From Chara braunii (lineage: Eukaryota > Streptophyta > Charophyceae > Charales > Characeae): a stretch of DNA of 53,342 nt. The stretch lies in contig BFEA01000256.1 in NCBI GenBank assembly GCA_003427395.1, positions 1,810,175 to 1,863,516 of the forward strand, given 5' to 3'. The notes under the pieces were generated by a model. It saw nothing but the letters and a program-made list of their open reading frames with translations, did no database searches and was not told where the DNA came from. Below are positions 1-11,950 of this stretch, one piece after another; positions within the stretch are counted from its first letter, which is position 1; each line of letters opens with the position of its first letter. The position numbers and the translations under genes were made by a program.

Positions 1-39
<39 letters not shown>

Positions 40-56
40 ATCTATCTATCTATCTC

Positions 57-87
<31 letters not shown>

Positions 88-114
88 GTGTGTGTGTGCG
101 TGTGTGTGTGTGTG
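1..114. repeat. Compound microsatellite (TA)n-(TCTA)n-(TG)n
   Basis: Uninterrupted TA dinucleotides pass into TCTA tetranucleotides and then TG dinucleotides with a few CG interruptions. The window starts inside the TA tract, so its true left end is unknown. The Cys/Val- and His/Thr-rich frames across it are translation artefacts. Confidence 0.97.
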
Positions 115-1251
115 GGAAGCAGGATCTGCAGTAGGAGGTGAATGTGGAGAACGACGACACAAACATGAAAACGTTCTCGTCTTTCTAGCCTCAGTCAAAC
201 TGCGACGATGGTGTCTTCCGCTCTCTGTTCCGACGCTGGGGGATATTGGCATCCAGGGCAGAAGGATGTCGTGGAGGGGAAGGATGATGAGAAAGAGATG
301 GAGTGGAGGAGGAGGACGTAGAGAAAAAGACGGAGGAGAAAAATGGGAAGTGACCATGGCAATAGAAAACAGAAGCGAAACGAAATCACCATAGCCTCCT
401 TCTCTCCCTTTCCCCATAGCCTCCTCCTACCCTTCTTCACGTCAGATATCGTCATCTTCCTATCCCCCTTCTCGTCGATTTCATCATCATTTCATCTCCT
501 CTCCCTCCTCTCCCTCCTCTCCCTCCCCTTCGTCCTCCCATCTTATCTGCGAACCATCATCGCCCGACTTCCACGTGGGAGTGGACATATGCAGAGGCTC
601 CTCTCCCTCCTCTCATCTCCTCTCTCTCCTCTCCCTCCTCTCCTCTCCTCTCCCTCCTCTGCCTCCTCTCCCTCCTCTGCCTCCCTTTCATTCCCTTCCA
701 ACTTCCACGTGAGAGTGGACATACGCAGAAGCTCCTCTTACTCCTCTCCTCTCCTCTGCCTCCTCTCCTCTGCCTCCTCTCCTCTCCTCTCCCTCCTCTC
801 CTCTCCTCTGCCTCCTCTCCCTCCTCTCTCTCCCCTTCATTCCCTTCCTCTCCCATGCTCAACCGGGAGGTAGGAAGGAGGATATTGACCTCGACCGGCT
901 TCCACGTGGCAGTGCACATATGCAGAGGCTGAAGTGGAGATGGAGGACTACGCAGAGAGGAGGACGAGGAGGAGGATGGAGTGGCGGAGAACAGAAGAAA
1001 CAAGTCGAGGAGAGAAAGAGATTGAAGAGAAATTTAGGCAGGAAGGAGCGCATCGTGAAGCGAGACAGAAAGACAAATCGGAATCAATAAAGAGAAAAAA
1101 AGAAGAAGAAAAATCAAACAACCATTGTTGCCCTCTACACTTCGTCATCCTACTTCTTCCCGCCGTCCGAAAAAGGTCATATTCCTACCCCTCCTCCTCC
1201 TCCTCCTCCTCCTTCCCCCCCTCAGCTCACTCGCTGATAGCAAACCAAGGT

Positions 1252-1253
<2 letters not shown>
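115..1253. repeat. Polypyrimidine tract with three copies of a CACGTG-centred unit
   Basis: About 400-850 is almost entirely C and T on the plus strand (CTCCTC units). Three copies of a roughly 35-bp unit interrupt it at 568-604, 702-738 and 899-930. Each starts CTTCCACGTG, contains AGTG(G/C)ACATA and GCAGA(G/A)GCT, and holds a CACGTG palindrome (572-577, 706-711, 903-908). From about 940 to 1110 the strand becomes purine-rich, with a short TCC run near 1195. Long frames exist on both strands but are low complexity, so I call no gene. Confidence 0.75.

Positions 1254-1341
<88 letters not shown>
1254..1341. repeat. (CT)n-(TG)n microsatellite
   Basis: A pure CT tract of nearly 80 bases runs directly into a short TG tract. 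Ser-Leu and Arg-Glu frames across it are artefacts. Confidence 0.97.
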
Positions 1342-1559
1342 CTCGGTGAGTCGCTTAGGCTTTGTTTTGGGGGGGGGCGCAACGATGCCAGGAATAAGTC
1401 GAGAAATGGCGTGCGGAAAGTCGCCACGTCGATTGATCAACCTGGTATTAAATCTCAAAAAAAAAACAAAAAAAAAAAAGGACCATTTACTCAGCGCCCG
1501 TCGATCCATCAACGTTCCACTCAATCGATCGCACATTGGCCCGTGCCCAAGGTCGACAG
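1342..1559. other. Spacer between microsatellites, no gene seen
   Basis: Unique-looking sequence with a G run near 1371 and two A-rich runs near 1458-1480. The base at 1560, just before the next CT tract, is an N, so the junction is not reliable. I see no coding or RNA signal. Confidence 0.5.
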
Positions 1560-1560
1560 N

Positions 1561-1648
<88 letters not shown>

Positions 1649-1735
1649 CAGTGTGTGTGTGTGTCTGTGTGTGTGTGTGTCTGTGTGTGAGTGTGTGTGC
1701 GTGTCTGTGTGTGTGTGTCTGTGACACACACAAAT
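1560..1735. repeat. (CT)n followed by interrupted (GT)n microsatellite
   Basis: About 80 bases of CT are followed by GT dinucleotides broken by CA, CT and GA. It is the second of three CT-to-TG compound tracts in the first 2.3 kb; the others start at 1254 and 2151. Repetition of this compound suggests duplication or a shared origin of the three loci. Confidence 0.95.
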
Positions 1736-2147
1736 CAACTGGTCGTCGGGACTCAACCAATGATATTCATTTAGAGTAAGTGATAGACAAAAAAATAATG
1801 GCACGCACGCACGCAAGCAGGGGGGCCGGGAAGGTGGAGTGGAGCTAAAGCAGCCGGAGGATAAAATCTGAAGATGTTGGCGCGAGGGAAGGTCGGCGCG
1901 GGGGAAGGTCGCCACGGGGGAAGGGAAATAGGTAAAGCAGATGAAGACGGTTAATAAGACAGGATGTCGAAAGAGGGAGAGTCCGAGAGCAAAGGGAGGA
2001 GGAGGAGAAGGAGGAGGAGGGAGGATAAGATCGCGGCTTACCTCTTTCGCGCAGATCTGTTCACCGCTCCTCCGACCAAAAAAACAGTCACCACTCTCGG
2101 AGGCTTCCTGCATCAATCCAGAGCAGCCAACTGCTCATGCTTCCAAG

Positions 2148-2150
<3 letters not shown>
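1736..2150. other. Purine-rich spacer, no gene seen
   Basis: Contains GGA/GGGAAGG-rich stretches (about 1860-2030) and a short (GCAC)n run near 1801. The frames that cross it end in the flanking microsatellites and look like artefacts. Confidence 0.5.
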
Positions 2151-2227
<77 letters not shown>

Positions 2228-2412
2228 TGTGTGTGTCTCTGTGTGTGTTTGCGGCAAGCACAGCAACCACACACCCACGGCCACACCCACACTCACCCAA
2301 GCACATGCACGTATGCAGGCACACACACGCACAAAGACACGCACACACAAACACGCGCACACACGCACACACGCACACCCACACAAACAAGCGCACACAC
2401 CCACCAGGGAAC
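2151..2412. repeat. (CT)n-(TG)n microsatellite followed by degenerate CA-rich DNA
   Basis: CT dinucleotides to 2210 pass into TG to about 2250. After a short gap comes a degenerate CA/GCAC-rich segment to about 2405. It is the third copy of the CT-to-TG compound in this region. Confidence 0.93.
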
Positions 2413-2529
2413 ACCTACACCCGCAAAGCCGGTATCGTCAACGAGGGCGGCGGTAGGCCTACTGGTAGGGCGCAGCAGGGCCTACCGGGACCAGTAAGCG
2501 GATTCTAGGTCCATCTGGGCCGTTGGCAC

Positions 2530-2640
2530 AGTGCTACCTGGCCGACGGCCTGGATTGCCGCGCGGCTACAATCCAGGCTGAGGCCACGATCCAAGCCATG
2601 GCAAGGATCCAGGCCGTTGACGGCCTGGATTCGAAATTTG
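2530..2640 (+). repeat. Short minisatellite of about 20 bp with an ATCCAGGC core
   Basis: Near-repeats of ATCCAGGC/ATCCAAGCC occur at roughly 20-bp steps (around 2571, 2590 and 2608). They are flanked by the reverse-complement word GGCCTGGAT at about 2547 and 2623. Translated, the core gives a repeating Ala-Thr-Ile-Gln pattern, but the frame is only 60 codons and has no other support. Confidence 0.6.
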
Positions 2641-2724
2641 TCGCATCTTCCAAGGATCTGGGCCGTCGCCAGTGGACCGCGGATAATAGAGAGGTCTTAC
2701 ATTAGCGGTTTTAATAATGTCGGG

Positions 2725-2815
2725 ATAGAGAACTGCCAGCTGAAGCAGCAGGCAGAGAGGGAGAGGAGAACAATAAACAAGGGACTGTGAGTTCATGTAT
2801 TTATATATATATATG
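2725..2815 (+). repeat. Diverged copy of a (TA)n-associated repeat module
   Basis: The words ATAGAACTGCC, AGGCAGAGAGGGAGA and GACTGTGA occur in the same order as in the modules at 33147-33244 and 33287-33384 (which read GGCTGTGA in the last word). Here too the module runs into a TA tract (about 2800-2814). A further partial GAGAACTGCC copy lies near 3036, after another TA tract. Confidence 0.6.
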
Positions 2816-2842
2816 GGATAACTTGGGCACGTCACGAAAACA

Positions 2843-2968
2843 GTTTGTAATTGCACTTCAGGCAATCCGGCCAATACAACACACCCCCACGCGACCGCAC
2901 CGGACCCGAAACATAGGTCATATACATTCACCATTACCGGCCCTTTTGCCTCAAGTGCAATTACAAAC
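2843..2968. repeat. Inverted repeat with 23-bp arms
   Basis: The arms at 2843-2865 and 2946-2968 are reverse complements at 22 of 23 positions, separated by about 80 bases. Complementarity continues weakly inward (CCGGCC against GGCC). It could be a very small MITE or a hairpin-forming transcript; I found no clear target duplication. Confidence 0.75.
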
Positions 2969-3059
2969 TCAAACCCTGACTGCGCCGTAGTTTTCTCAAT
3001 ATATATATATATATGAAGTGCATATCTCTCTCGTAGAGAACTGCCAAGTTGACGCAGTC

Positions 3060-3709
3060 CATCACAGGTGTGTTTTATTCACAGCCCAAATGGTATTTTA
3101 TCTCCTTTGGTATTTTGTCATTTTGTGTCACGGACCAGTTGCCGGCATATGTACCGGTTGTTGGTAGGGGGGTGTAATTTTCATATAGGGGGTATAAAGT
3201 CATTTTTATGGGCTCTAGGAATGTCGGGGGTGGGTGGGATCCCTTTTCTTTCGTTTCGTTGCTCCGAGAAGTCATTCGGGAAGAGGGGTTGGTAGACCCT
3301 TTTATCAGGGGCCCTTTGATTTTTTGTGATCGGTTCCTTTTTTTTTTTTTATGTGTTTTGTTTCTTTTCCGTTGTTGTCGTTTTTTGGGAGGTTAGGCAA
3401 AGATCGACACATATCTTGTCTATAGATTGTAATTCTAAATTTTAAATATTTATAATTATTTGAAAAAAACAACACATACCATTTTGAAACTACGACAAAC
3501 ATTGCGCACCCAATATGAAGACAAGGCATTCAAATTCCTTCATTTATTTTGTTCGTGAACGAAATTGGGCATATTTTAAATGCGTGGGTCCAGTTCTCTG
3601 TTTATTCCTAAGGGAGACATAGGCAAAGGTTAGCCGCACCATGAGTTTTAGCGGCCAAGTCATAAGTTGTAAACATGAAAAATATATATATATATGAAAT
3701 AAGAATATA
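3060..3709. other. Intergenic DNA, no gene seen
   Basis: T-rich DNA with a T run near 3339 and a short TA tract near 3680. All open frames are short and none shows a recognisable motif. Confidence 0.5.
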
Positions 3710-4496
3710 TATACAATCAGGGTTACCAGGCCGAACGTACGGAGACCCCTAAGCTGACCTCCGAACGTTCGGGCGTTCGGGTCCCCATACAGGGCCCGAA
3801 CTCGAAGGGGTTCGGACCCCGCCAAAAATGATTTCGGTACCTAAAAATTAGTATTTTTTTCTGAATTTGTTTTTGTGAGTTCTTGGTTATGTAAGCTACC
3901 TGCCTGTAAATTTTCAAGGCATTCTGTGAAGCCAACAAATAATGAAAAATCGGCAAAGATGGTGGTGGCAAAACTTGCTTGCCCACTTACCAATTTGTTT
4001 TTCTTCTTTTTTCACTTTTTATTTTCCTTTTTTTGGGGGGCATGAAAAATATTATTATTTTTTTAAACTTTATTTATGGGTTCTATATTATGTAAGACAC
4101 ATATGAATAAAATTTCATGGCATTTTACAAAGCCAAAAAAAAATGAAAAATCGCCAAAGATGGCGATGTCAAAAACGTTCGTGCCCACGCAATAATTTCA
4201 TTCTGGTTTTATTTTTCTTATTTTAATAATATTATTTATTTTTAGTATTTGATTTTTATTTCAAATTTGGTAACGAATTTGGATGTAGTGTTGAGGCAAA
4301 AGTTGTTTAGTTTACTCTTCTACATCACATATATATTTTTCAGATTTTTTGAAAACTTTTTGTTTTTTTTTTGGGGGGGGGGGGGGGGTCTGCGTTCGGC
4401 CAAACGTCCGAACGCGTTGAGAAGGGGTCCCGAACGTTCGGGCATTCAGGTTCGGGTGTTCGGCCCGTCCCGAACGCCGGCAACCCTGTATACAAT
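3710..4496 (+). mobile_element. Non-autonomous hAT-type DNA transposon with 8-bp target duplication
   Basis: The element itself spans 3718-4488 (771 bp). It begins CAGGGTTACCAG and ends with the complement of CAGGGTTGCCGG, an imperfect terminal inverted repeat matching 10 of the first 12 bases. It is flanked by a perfect 8-bp direct duplication TATACAAT (3710-3717 and 4489-4496). Eight-bp duplications and CAGGG-type ends are standard for hAT elements. Subterminal DNA is packed with CGAACGTTCG palindromes at both ends, a usual site type for hAT transposase binding. The interior is AT-rich and contains a direct duplication of about 200 bp (words ATGAAAAATCG and CAAAGATGG near 3943 and 4143). 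No transposase frame is present, so it would depend on an enzyme supplied elsewhere. Confidence 0.9.
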
Positions 4497-4729
4497 ATAT
4501 ATATATTATGTACATTATTTGGCAGACAAAAAAACATAAGTTGGGAAATTTCGTCAAATAAGCCAGTAGAAGACAAAGGCAAAAAAATATGAAATCCATA
4601 ATATAATGTAGAAAGGTAACTTCGGGCAGACTCGATTTATTCATAAGGAAGGACGTTTAATCCTATGTTTGTAATAACATAAATTATAGAAAAATAATAA
4701 AACTTTTTTAAATATATTTTAAGCAGGGT

Positions 4730-5250
4730 AAGGCATCTCCATAAGTCTGAGCGGTCTTGTCATCTATCTGGAAGAAAAAAGGCAGTTGTTATTTTATTTG
4801 TTGAATTTTGTTATGTTGTGGAGGCTGCACGTACACATATGTTAAAGAAATTCGGTTATACGTCATATATTGTTATTCGGGTAGGCTGGATTACCCATAA
4901 GTTTTGTATCCTAGTCTTATGTCATATGTGTTTATTTGAAATGGCCAGACACACCGTAAGTTGGGGCAATTTCGTCATATGCCTCATGTCGTTTCTCGGA
5001 CAGAGACTGTACATCACCATAAGTTGAACGGTTCAGTTATCCGTCATATGTCAATCGTTTAGGTTAACTAGTCACACCATAAGTTGATACGGCATAGCCA
5101 TACGACTTATATCATTCGTTTAGGCGAAAACTTGGCGTAACTTATAAGCTGGGGTGGCTTAATCATATACCCTATGTTTATCGTTTTAGTACGTTAGGCA
5201 TATTCATAAGTTGAGATGGTCTAGTTATATACTTGAGGAAGGTCAAGCTA
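4730..5250 (+). repeat. Degenerate minisatellite, unit about 62 bp
   Basis: The anchor CATAAGTT recurs (with substitutions) at 4896, 4955, 5018, 5078, 5143 and 5205, giving spacings of 59-65 bp. More decayed copies lie at 4739 and about 4843. Each unit also carries versions of TCATATG(T/C)C and CGTTTAGG. Confidence 0.8.
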
Positions 5251-5261
5251 TGGTCTTACAC

Positions 5262-5784
5262 CTTCAAAAAAAAATTCCCCACAATAAATGAAAGTTGAAA
5301 AGTCATTCAATTAAAAAACAATCCTTCATATTTAAAATTATCATTCCAATGTTCGTCCAATTCTAAATTTTACAGTTTTATTTGATAAGTTTCCGTATAA
5401 AAAAACGTTTCCGCTTCCAACTACATTTATTTGTTGAAGATAAAATTGAACTTTGGACGAGCTTATGAAATTTCATAATTAAACTTTCATTCTACTACAA
5501 CAAATATTTTACCATTTAGGTTGGATTAATCCATTTATGATAGGGAATTCTTATATAGAATAACAGTCAAATTATAATATTTTATGAACTCATCCAAATG
5601 TTTATTAAATCTTTAGCATGCACTTCGAATAAGAAGGGATACCCTATTATTGGAATTAAAGTTTTTAAGTAAGACGAAAAAATTTAAAAGGAGAATGATA
5701 TTTTTCAAGATGAAATGAAAATTTAAAATTTGGAAGGTAATTTTCAGATTGAATGATTCTTCAATTCATGATTTTTTTTTTTAA
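5262..5784 (+). mobile_element. Foldback MITE, diverged copy A
   Basis: This AT-rich segment aligns end to end with the element at 20808-21329. Shared landmarks in order are AAATGAAAGTTGAAAA, TATCATTCCAATGTTCGTC, CTTCCAACTACAT, TAGCATGCA and AATAAGAAGGGATACCC. The two halves are largely reverse complements, so a single strand could fold almost end to end. The left end is altered by an A run at 5265-5273. No coding capacity. Confidence 0.8.
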
Positions 5785-7106
<1,322 letters not shown>

Positions 7107-7109
<3 letters not shown>

Positions 7110-9282
7110 TATACATTGATTGTGCCGCAACAGCGTGCACGAAGACGATATTGCTGCAATCGGTATCCGATTTGATAACTAGCGCCGCAAATTTTAAAAG
7201 TAACTACCCTAAATTTTTGGGGGACACATTAAATTTATATAGAATGAGAATTGTTACAATTCTGGCGTCGGTAGAAAACTCCTATGACCTTGGTGGGGTG
7301 TGTAGGTAGAGGTCCCCACGGGCAAGATACTTGTTTTGTCACCGCTATAATGATAAAAAAATATTGGGTTGAAAAAAAAACGCTTACACAAACACGGAGC
7401 AACATGACTTTGGGGTAACAGGTAAAGTGTATGGCGGTCATGAGCCGAGTCAGGCGGCAAGTATCGGGTTTTGGCGGCCATGGTTTTAACCGGAAGGCCA
7501 AAATGTGGCCTTGGTGTATTTCGGGAGGCCTTCTTACCGAGCGACACCCGTTTATGTAGATTTGTATGGATCTTAGTATCATCCTTGGGCCTAACACTAT
7601 TGGTTACGGTGTCAGACTTTCACCTTGCGGATCAGAAGATCGAGGCCAGCAGGCGACGGTGCAAGAAAGTTTGAGGAATTTGGAGGAACCGAGAGGTTGA
7701 GGATCCAGCGGGACTATCCCTCTTGGTTTTATTGTCAGTCCCGACTGCAGACCCGATCGACAAGGCCAAAGGTGCATCATTCGATCCTCCTCCTCCCCTC
7801 GTTTGTGTTTTTTTTTGTTTTGTTTTTTTTTCCCGTCTCTTTATTGGGACTAGGTTTGATCGCGGTTTCGAAATAGGTGGTGGTACCGATCGACATAGCT
7901 CAGTTCATGCACTTTTGAATTGTTGAAATACAGACTTGAATTTGAACTTTAGTGGAAATAAATGAGGGAAAAACCGGCAATTATAACTCACATGGACCGG
8001 TCAGCCCCACTGAGGGCGCCTCGCAGTCGTTTGCCCGTTGGACATGCCTAGCCTGCCCCGAATGCATGTAGGTGGCAAAGACGCCCAGGTGCACTACCGA
8101 AGGAAGTATTTGAGTCAGGCATTTAACTGCCGATGATGTTGATGAACTCACTTCGTGCATGCATGCTAACTAAGGAAATGACCTGATTGCGTTGCGCTAA
8201 TCGAGGGAGGTAGAGTGGGACAGAGGAAAATAAGGCAAGGAAATTAGGCTTCATCCTCCATATTGTAGAGGAAAACACACTCTCACTTTGCATAGTTGGA
8301 GGGCGGAAGCAAGGCCGCTTCGCTACTAATCGTGCTTTTCGTCATAGTCTTCGCCACAATGATAATCTTCATCTCATTAATTGTTTTTATCTCGTTGGTC
8401 GTCATCAGTCCGCTGACGATCACCTTCTCGCTTATAGCTTTTCTGTTTCGTTGAGCCCTCGGGATCCTTAGAGGTGCGTAAAAGGTAGGGAACGTTGACA
8501 ACTGAACAAGAGACAACATCCCATGAAAAAGTAAAAGGGAAGGAGCACGTGGAAGGACGAGAACACGAGCGGGCGAGAACTTGCATACGAGAGCACAAAC
8601 GTGCAGGGGGAGCTGCTCAAGCACACACGTATAAGAGAGAGACCACGGAAAAAAGAGGCAAACAAACTTACCAGGTGGTTGGAGCAACGCTCAATTGGTC
8701 GTCGTATTTATAGGCGAGGTATAACCATCTAATTCAGACGCTGCTTATCGTGATGATCCTGTTTATCTAGCGGTGTATCTTCCCATGTTCTTACGGAAGA
8801 TTCATTCTTACTTGTCACGTTTTGGTATGTTGAGCGACAGGTTAGTGCTGCTCGTCACTGTCAAGCGGCTGGTGGTGGTCATTATCATCACCAACGTAAA
8901 AGTCACCTTTATTGTGTCGGGCGTGCTCGTCGTCTTCATACTGTGGTTGCCACCCTCGCGCAAGGCTGGCTAAGAGTGCAAGAATTTGCATGCGATGTTG
9001 GCCAGATGAGTTAGGGGCAGATAGGAAAATACCGGGTTGAAGGGAGAAAGAGAGAGAAGAAAACAGAGTGGACACTTACCTGGGAGAATTGGCCATGTGG
9101 GAGGTCCCCGATCCTCTTTTGTGGCGTTCATCACTATGATGGTCGAACCTGTTAATTGGAGGTTGCGTCACCGTCGACATAGTTTTCATCTTCGTAGTGG
9201 CTTTTCAGGTGGGATCAAACCTACTTCGCACTCATACTTGACCTTGTCAAAACAGTGTGTGAAGGTAGTAGAGGTTGGACCT
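7107..9282. other. Repeat-derived intergenic DNA, no gene seen
   Basis: No frame looks coding on either strand. A segment at about 7680-7745 (words GGTTGAGG and CTTGGTTTT) matches the reverse complement of about 40180-40250, so at least part is dispersed repeat. The stretch 8280-9080 has several short minus-strand frames without motifs. Confidence 0.5.
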
Positions 9283-9290
9283 CTATAAAA
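9283..9290 (+). promoter_or_regulatory. TATA-box candidate of an LTR-like block
   Basis: CTATAAAA lies about 400 bp upstream of the dispersed block at 9690-10420. The same octamer stands in the two LTR-like copies at 20310 and 25298. It is a plausible core promoter for the retroelement; no transcript evidence is available. Confidence 0.4.
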
Positions 9291-9689
9291 GTTGAAAGGG
9301 GTGGAAAGGAGCCGAAGGAGAGGAGAGGACGCTGACTAGAACGAGTGAGCCCGAGAGTGAGCAAGCAAAAGGGAGACAAAAAGTAACTTCCCTTCGACAA
9401 CTAGCGGTGTAGGATAAACCAGAAGTCGATCTAGAATGCAGAGACATCATTTGGCTGGTCTACAATGTTGTTACCTTGCGGAGGCACAGACTCCCGTGAC
9501 GCTTGGTTCGGAACAACAGCCTTGGTCCGCGCTACTCGTACAACATTCAGCATGAGTCATCATGTGTGTCTTCCCAATGTTATCTAGGAGTGGGTTTGCG
9601 ATACGTTAGTTGATATTTTGTAGGAAGTTGTGTGGTTCTGACCATTCCTGCAGCTCATTTTGGAAAAACAACCACTGTTGTCATGTTTG

Positions 9690-10420
9690 AACTACTACTG
9701 CCTTGATGTTATAGGTTGTACGACTCTCGTGCGACTGCTATTGAAATGGTCTTGTTTGCAGTTGTACTGTTGTTGCTACTGTTAAAGTCCTATTGTTGCC
9801 TGCTTCGGGGCCAGACTGCTATTTTCTACTGTGCTTTACGGTGGGGCGTCGTGTTTTTGTTGGTAGCTTTACAGCGCCTGATGTTATGTTTACTATTGTT
9901 GCGTGGTGTATTGCTGTGTTTGTTGTGGTTTGTGCGGTGCATTGTCGAGAGCGGCTTTGTGACACTTCTGTTTAAAGTTTGTGCACAAACACAGTGCCTT
10001 ACTACTACGCGCGGTACTTTTGTGAAGTCTTTGCTGCATTCCGTCTGCGTTCCGAATAGAGCACATAAGGGGTGTGCTTTATTTGAACACGACATTTAAA
10101 GGCTGAGTCGAGACAGTTTGGTCGAAAGAAACGATGTTACAACTTGAGAGGGTGATCAATCTTTGCAAGGCAGTCACTGTTGCAACTTAGAGACCTGTCA
10201 GTGTGTCGTTTACTCTGCGTTTGGCTGCGATTTTGCCATCCTTTTGCGATTTGACTACCATCGTGAGGACCCTCAAGCTCATCAAGGTTTTAAGGCTCTC
10301 TCATGCGAGTCTGAGTGCACCTCTTTTGTATCTGAGTGACTTAACGACTTCTCTTTTTGTCTCTCTAACTCTCAGTCTAGTCTATTGGTTTCGAGAGGAA
10401 GGCGTCAAGCGAGATTGGAA
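9690..10420 (+). mobile_element. Dispersed retroelement block, copy 1 (paired with 46560-47320)
   Basis: A T- and G-rich block that aligns with 46560-47320. Shared ordered words include AGGGGTGTG followed by GAACAC, TTTGGTCGA, GTGATCAA, GCGATTTTTGCCA-like text, GAGTGCACC and GCGACTTAGCG/GTGACTTAACG. In both places GCTGCC(N)AAATTT units lie downstream, at 47330 directly and here after an intervening hairpin array. I read it as part of an LTR. The 127-codon plus frame at 9716 is Leu/Cys-rich and is not preserved in the second copy. Confidence 0.65.
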
Positions 10421-10759
10421 ACCCATGAGACTGCAACAATACCTTGTGGGAATTCCGCCCACCGATTGCGGGAGCTCTGCCGGGACCTATGCGAGGTTTT
10501 TGAAGCAGGTAACTCTCAAGTAAACTTTTTTTTCTGTATGCAGCACCATACCTCTATTAAGTATATCCTTCGACTTCGTCTGTTATGTATGCATGCGCTC
10601 TTATGAGCTTACCTTTTGTTCACGACTTAATCCAGACTAAGTAAATAAATTGCTTGAGTAAAAGTCATATACTATTGTTGTTGTTTGAATTCAAACAATG
10701 AGGGAGGAAGTGGAGGAAGATAAGATGAAGATGGTTTTGCATGCGATTGACTGAATCTT

Positions 10760-11612
10760 CAAGGGTCAGATATTGTTCTAAGATGAACGATCTGACCGCT
10801 TTGTTTCATTTTGTTTTTTGAAGGACCAAACTTTATTTTTCATATGAATGTCTTGGTTACTATATTTTTTTGACTTGTTTTCTCAACAACTAGACATTAT
10901 TTCCAAGATGAATGGTGTGACTGTTATTTCTTTTACGTTTTAACTGCTTGAACTTTTAGGGTCAAACATTGTTTTTAAGATGAATGGTCTGACCCGTGTT
11001 TATTTATTAGTCATTTCAGACCAGGCTATGAACATTGTTTCTAAGATGAATGACTTAGGTTCTCTGTTTTTGTTTTTTTTAACCGAAAAAAATGGGTTAA
11101 GCATTGTTTATAAGATGAATGACTCAACTTTTCGCGTGTTTCTTCTGAGGGAGCTTCATGTCAAAAGAATAAGCATTGTTTTTAAGATGAATAGTTTAGT
11201 CTGAGGTCACACACACACCTAATGGGAACTTAAAGTATAATTTTTCATATTTTTATATCTACGTATACTTTGCGAATAAGGCTAGCCGAACATTGTTTAT
11301 AAGATGAATGAGTTGATTATAGTCTTATCACAAACAAGAGAGTATGATTAGAGATATAGTTGAAGGTAATTTGAGCTGACTGAGCATTGTTTCTAAGATG
11401 AATGACTCAGTCCTACGCTCACTTTGGATATTAAGCTTATATATATATATATAACTTATTTATTAAACAGTTCATAGTTGATTAAATATTGTTTGTGAGA
11501 TGAATGATTTAGTCACATGCCCAATCAAGAGAGAAGTAGTTATGCAACTAGTTTGTATATAACTAAGGCAAATGGTTGACTATTGTTTCTAAGATGAATG
11601 ACCTAAATCAAG
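10760..11612 (+). repeat. Array of ten hairpin motifs with a conserved loop
   Basis: A motif reading ATTGTTTNTAAGATGAATG recurs ten times, starting at 10772, 10896, 10968, 11034, 11103, 11175, 11292, 11386, 11488 and 11582 (spacing 66-124 bp). Sequence between copies is poorly conserved. In several copies the flanks are complementary: GGTCAGAT/ATCTGACC in copy 1, GGGTCA/TGACCC in copy 3, GACTGAG/CTCAGTC in copy 8 and GATTAAAT/ATTTAGTC in copy 9. Stem sequences differ while pairing is retained, and the loop stays nearly constant. The array sits between two LTR-like blocks. Function is unknown; it could be a cis element of the retroelement or a structured RNA. Confidence 0.85.
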
Positions 11613-11639
11613 ACCCTATGTAAGATGAGATAACAATGT

Positions 11640-11950
11640 TCAAGTTCTATCTTTGAGTTCATACCTGACTTGATATAAATGAAAAAAACCTATTTTTCTA
11701 AAGGAAGTGCTGCCCAATATTTTACTATATCATAGAGTTAGACAAAAATTAACTCTATAAAGTCAAAAGTCGTTTTTTGATTTCATAACTAGCTGAGTAT
11801 AAATTATGAAAAGACTTTCACTAAGGAGGGTGTTGCCGAAAAATTTATAGTATTAAAGAATTATATTATATTTTGTAGGAAAAACTTTAGCGATCCATCC
11901 TGTACAAGGGAGATGCTGTCAAAATTTTCACCGATCTATGATATCATATA
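11640..11950 (+). repeat. Tandem units of about 115 bp with a GCTGCC(N)AAATTT core
   Basis: Two or three decayed copies (cores near 11709, 11830 and 11909) contain AGTGCTGCCCAAT, TGTTGCCGAAAAATTT and ATGCTGTCAAAATTTT, each followed by TAGAGTTAGACAAAA-like or TGATTT-like text. The same unit occurs at 27880-28400 (minus strand, five copies) and 47360-47550, always beside LTR-like blocks. Confidence 0.65.

Noticed and set aside
343-873. 176-codon plus-strand frame and minus-strand partner at 557-1003
   Set aside because: Both translate a polypyrimidine/polypurine tract and are of very low complexity.
934-1779. 281-codon plus-strand frame
   Set aside because: It runs through two CT/GT microsatellites and an N; the product is mainly Ser-Leu and Cys-Val repeats.
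10764-11612. Cluster of C/D-box snoRNAs
   Set aside because: AAGATGAATGA resembles a C box only loosely (RTGATGA expected), a D box is not placed consistently, and the pairing stems enclose the motif in the wrong way.
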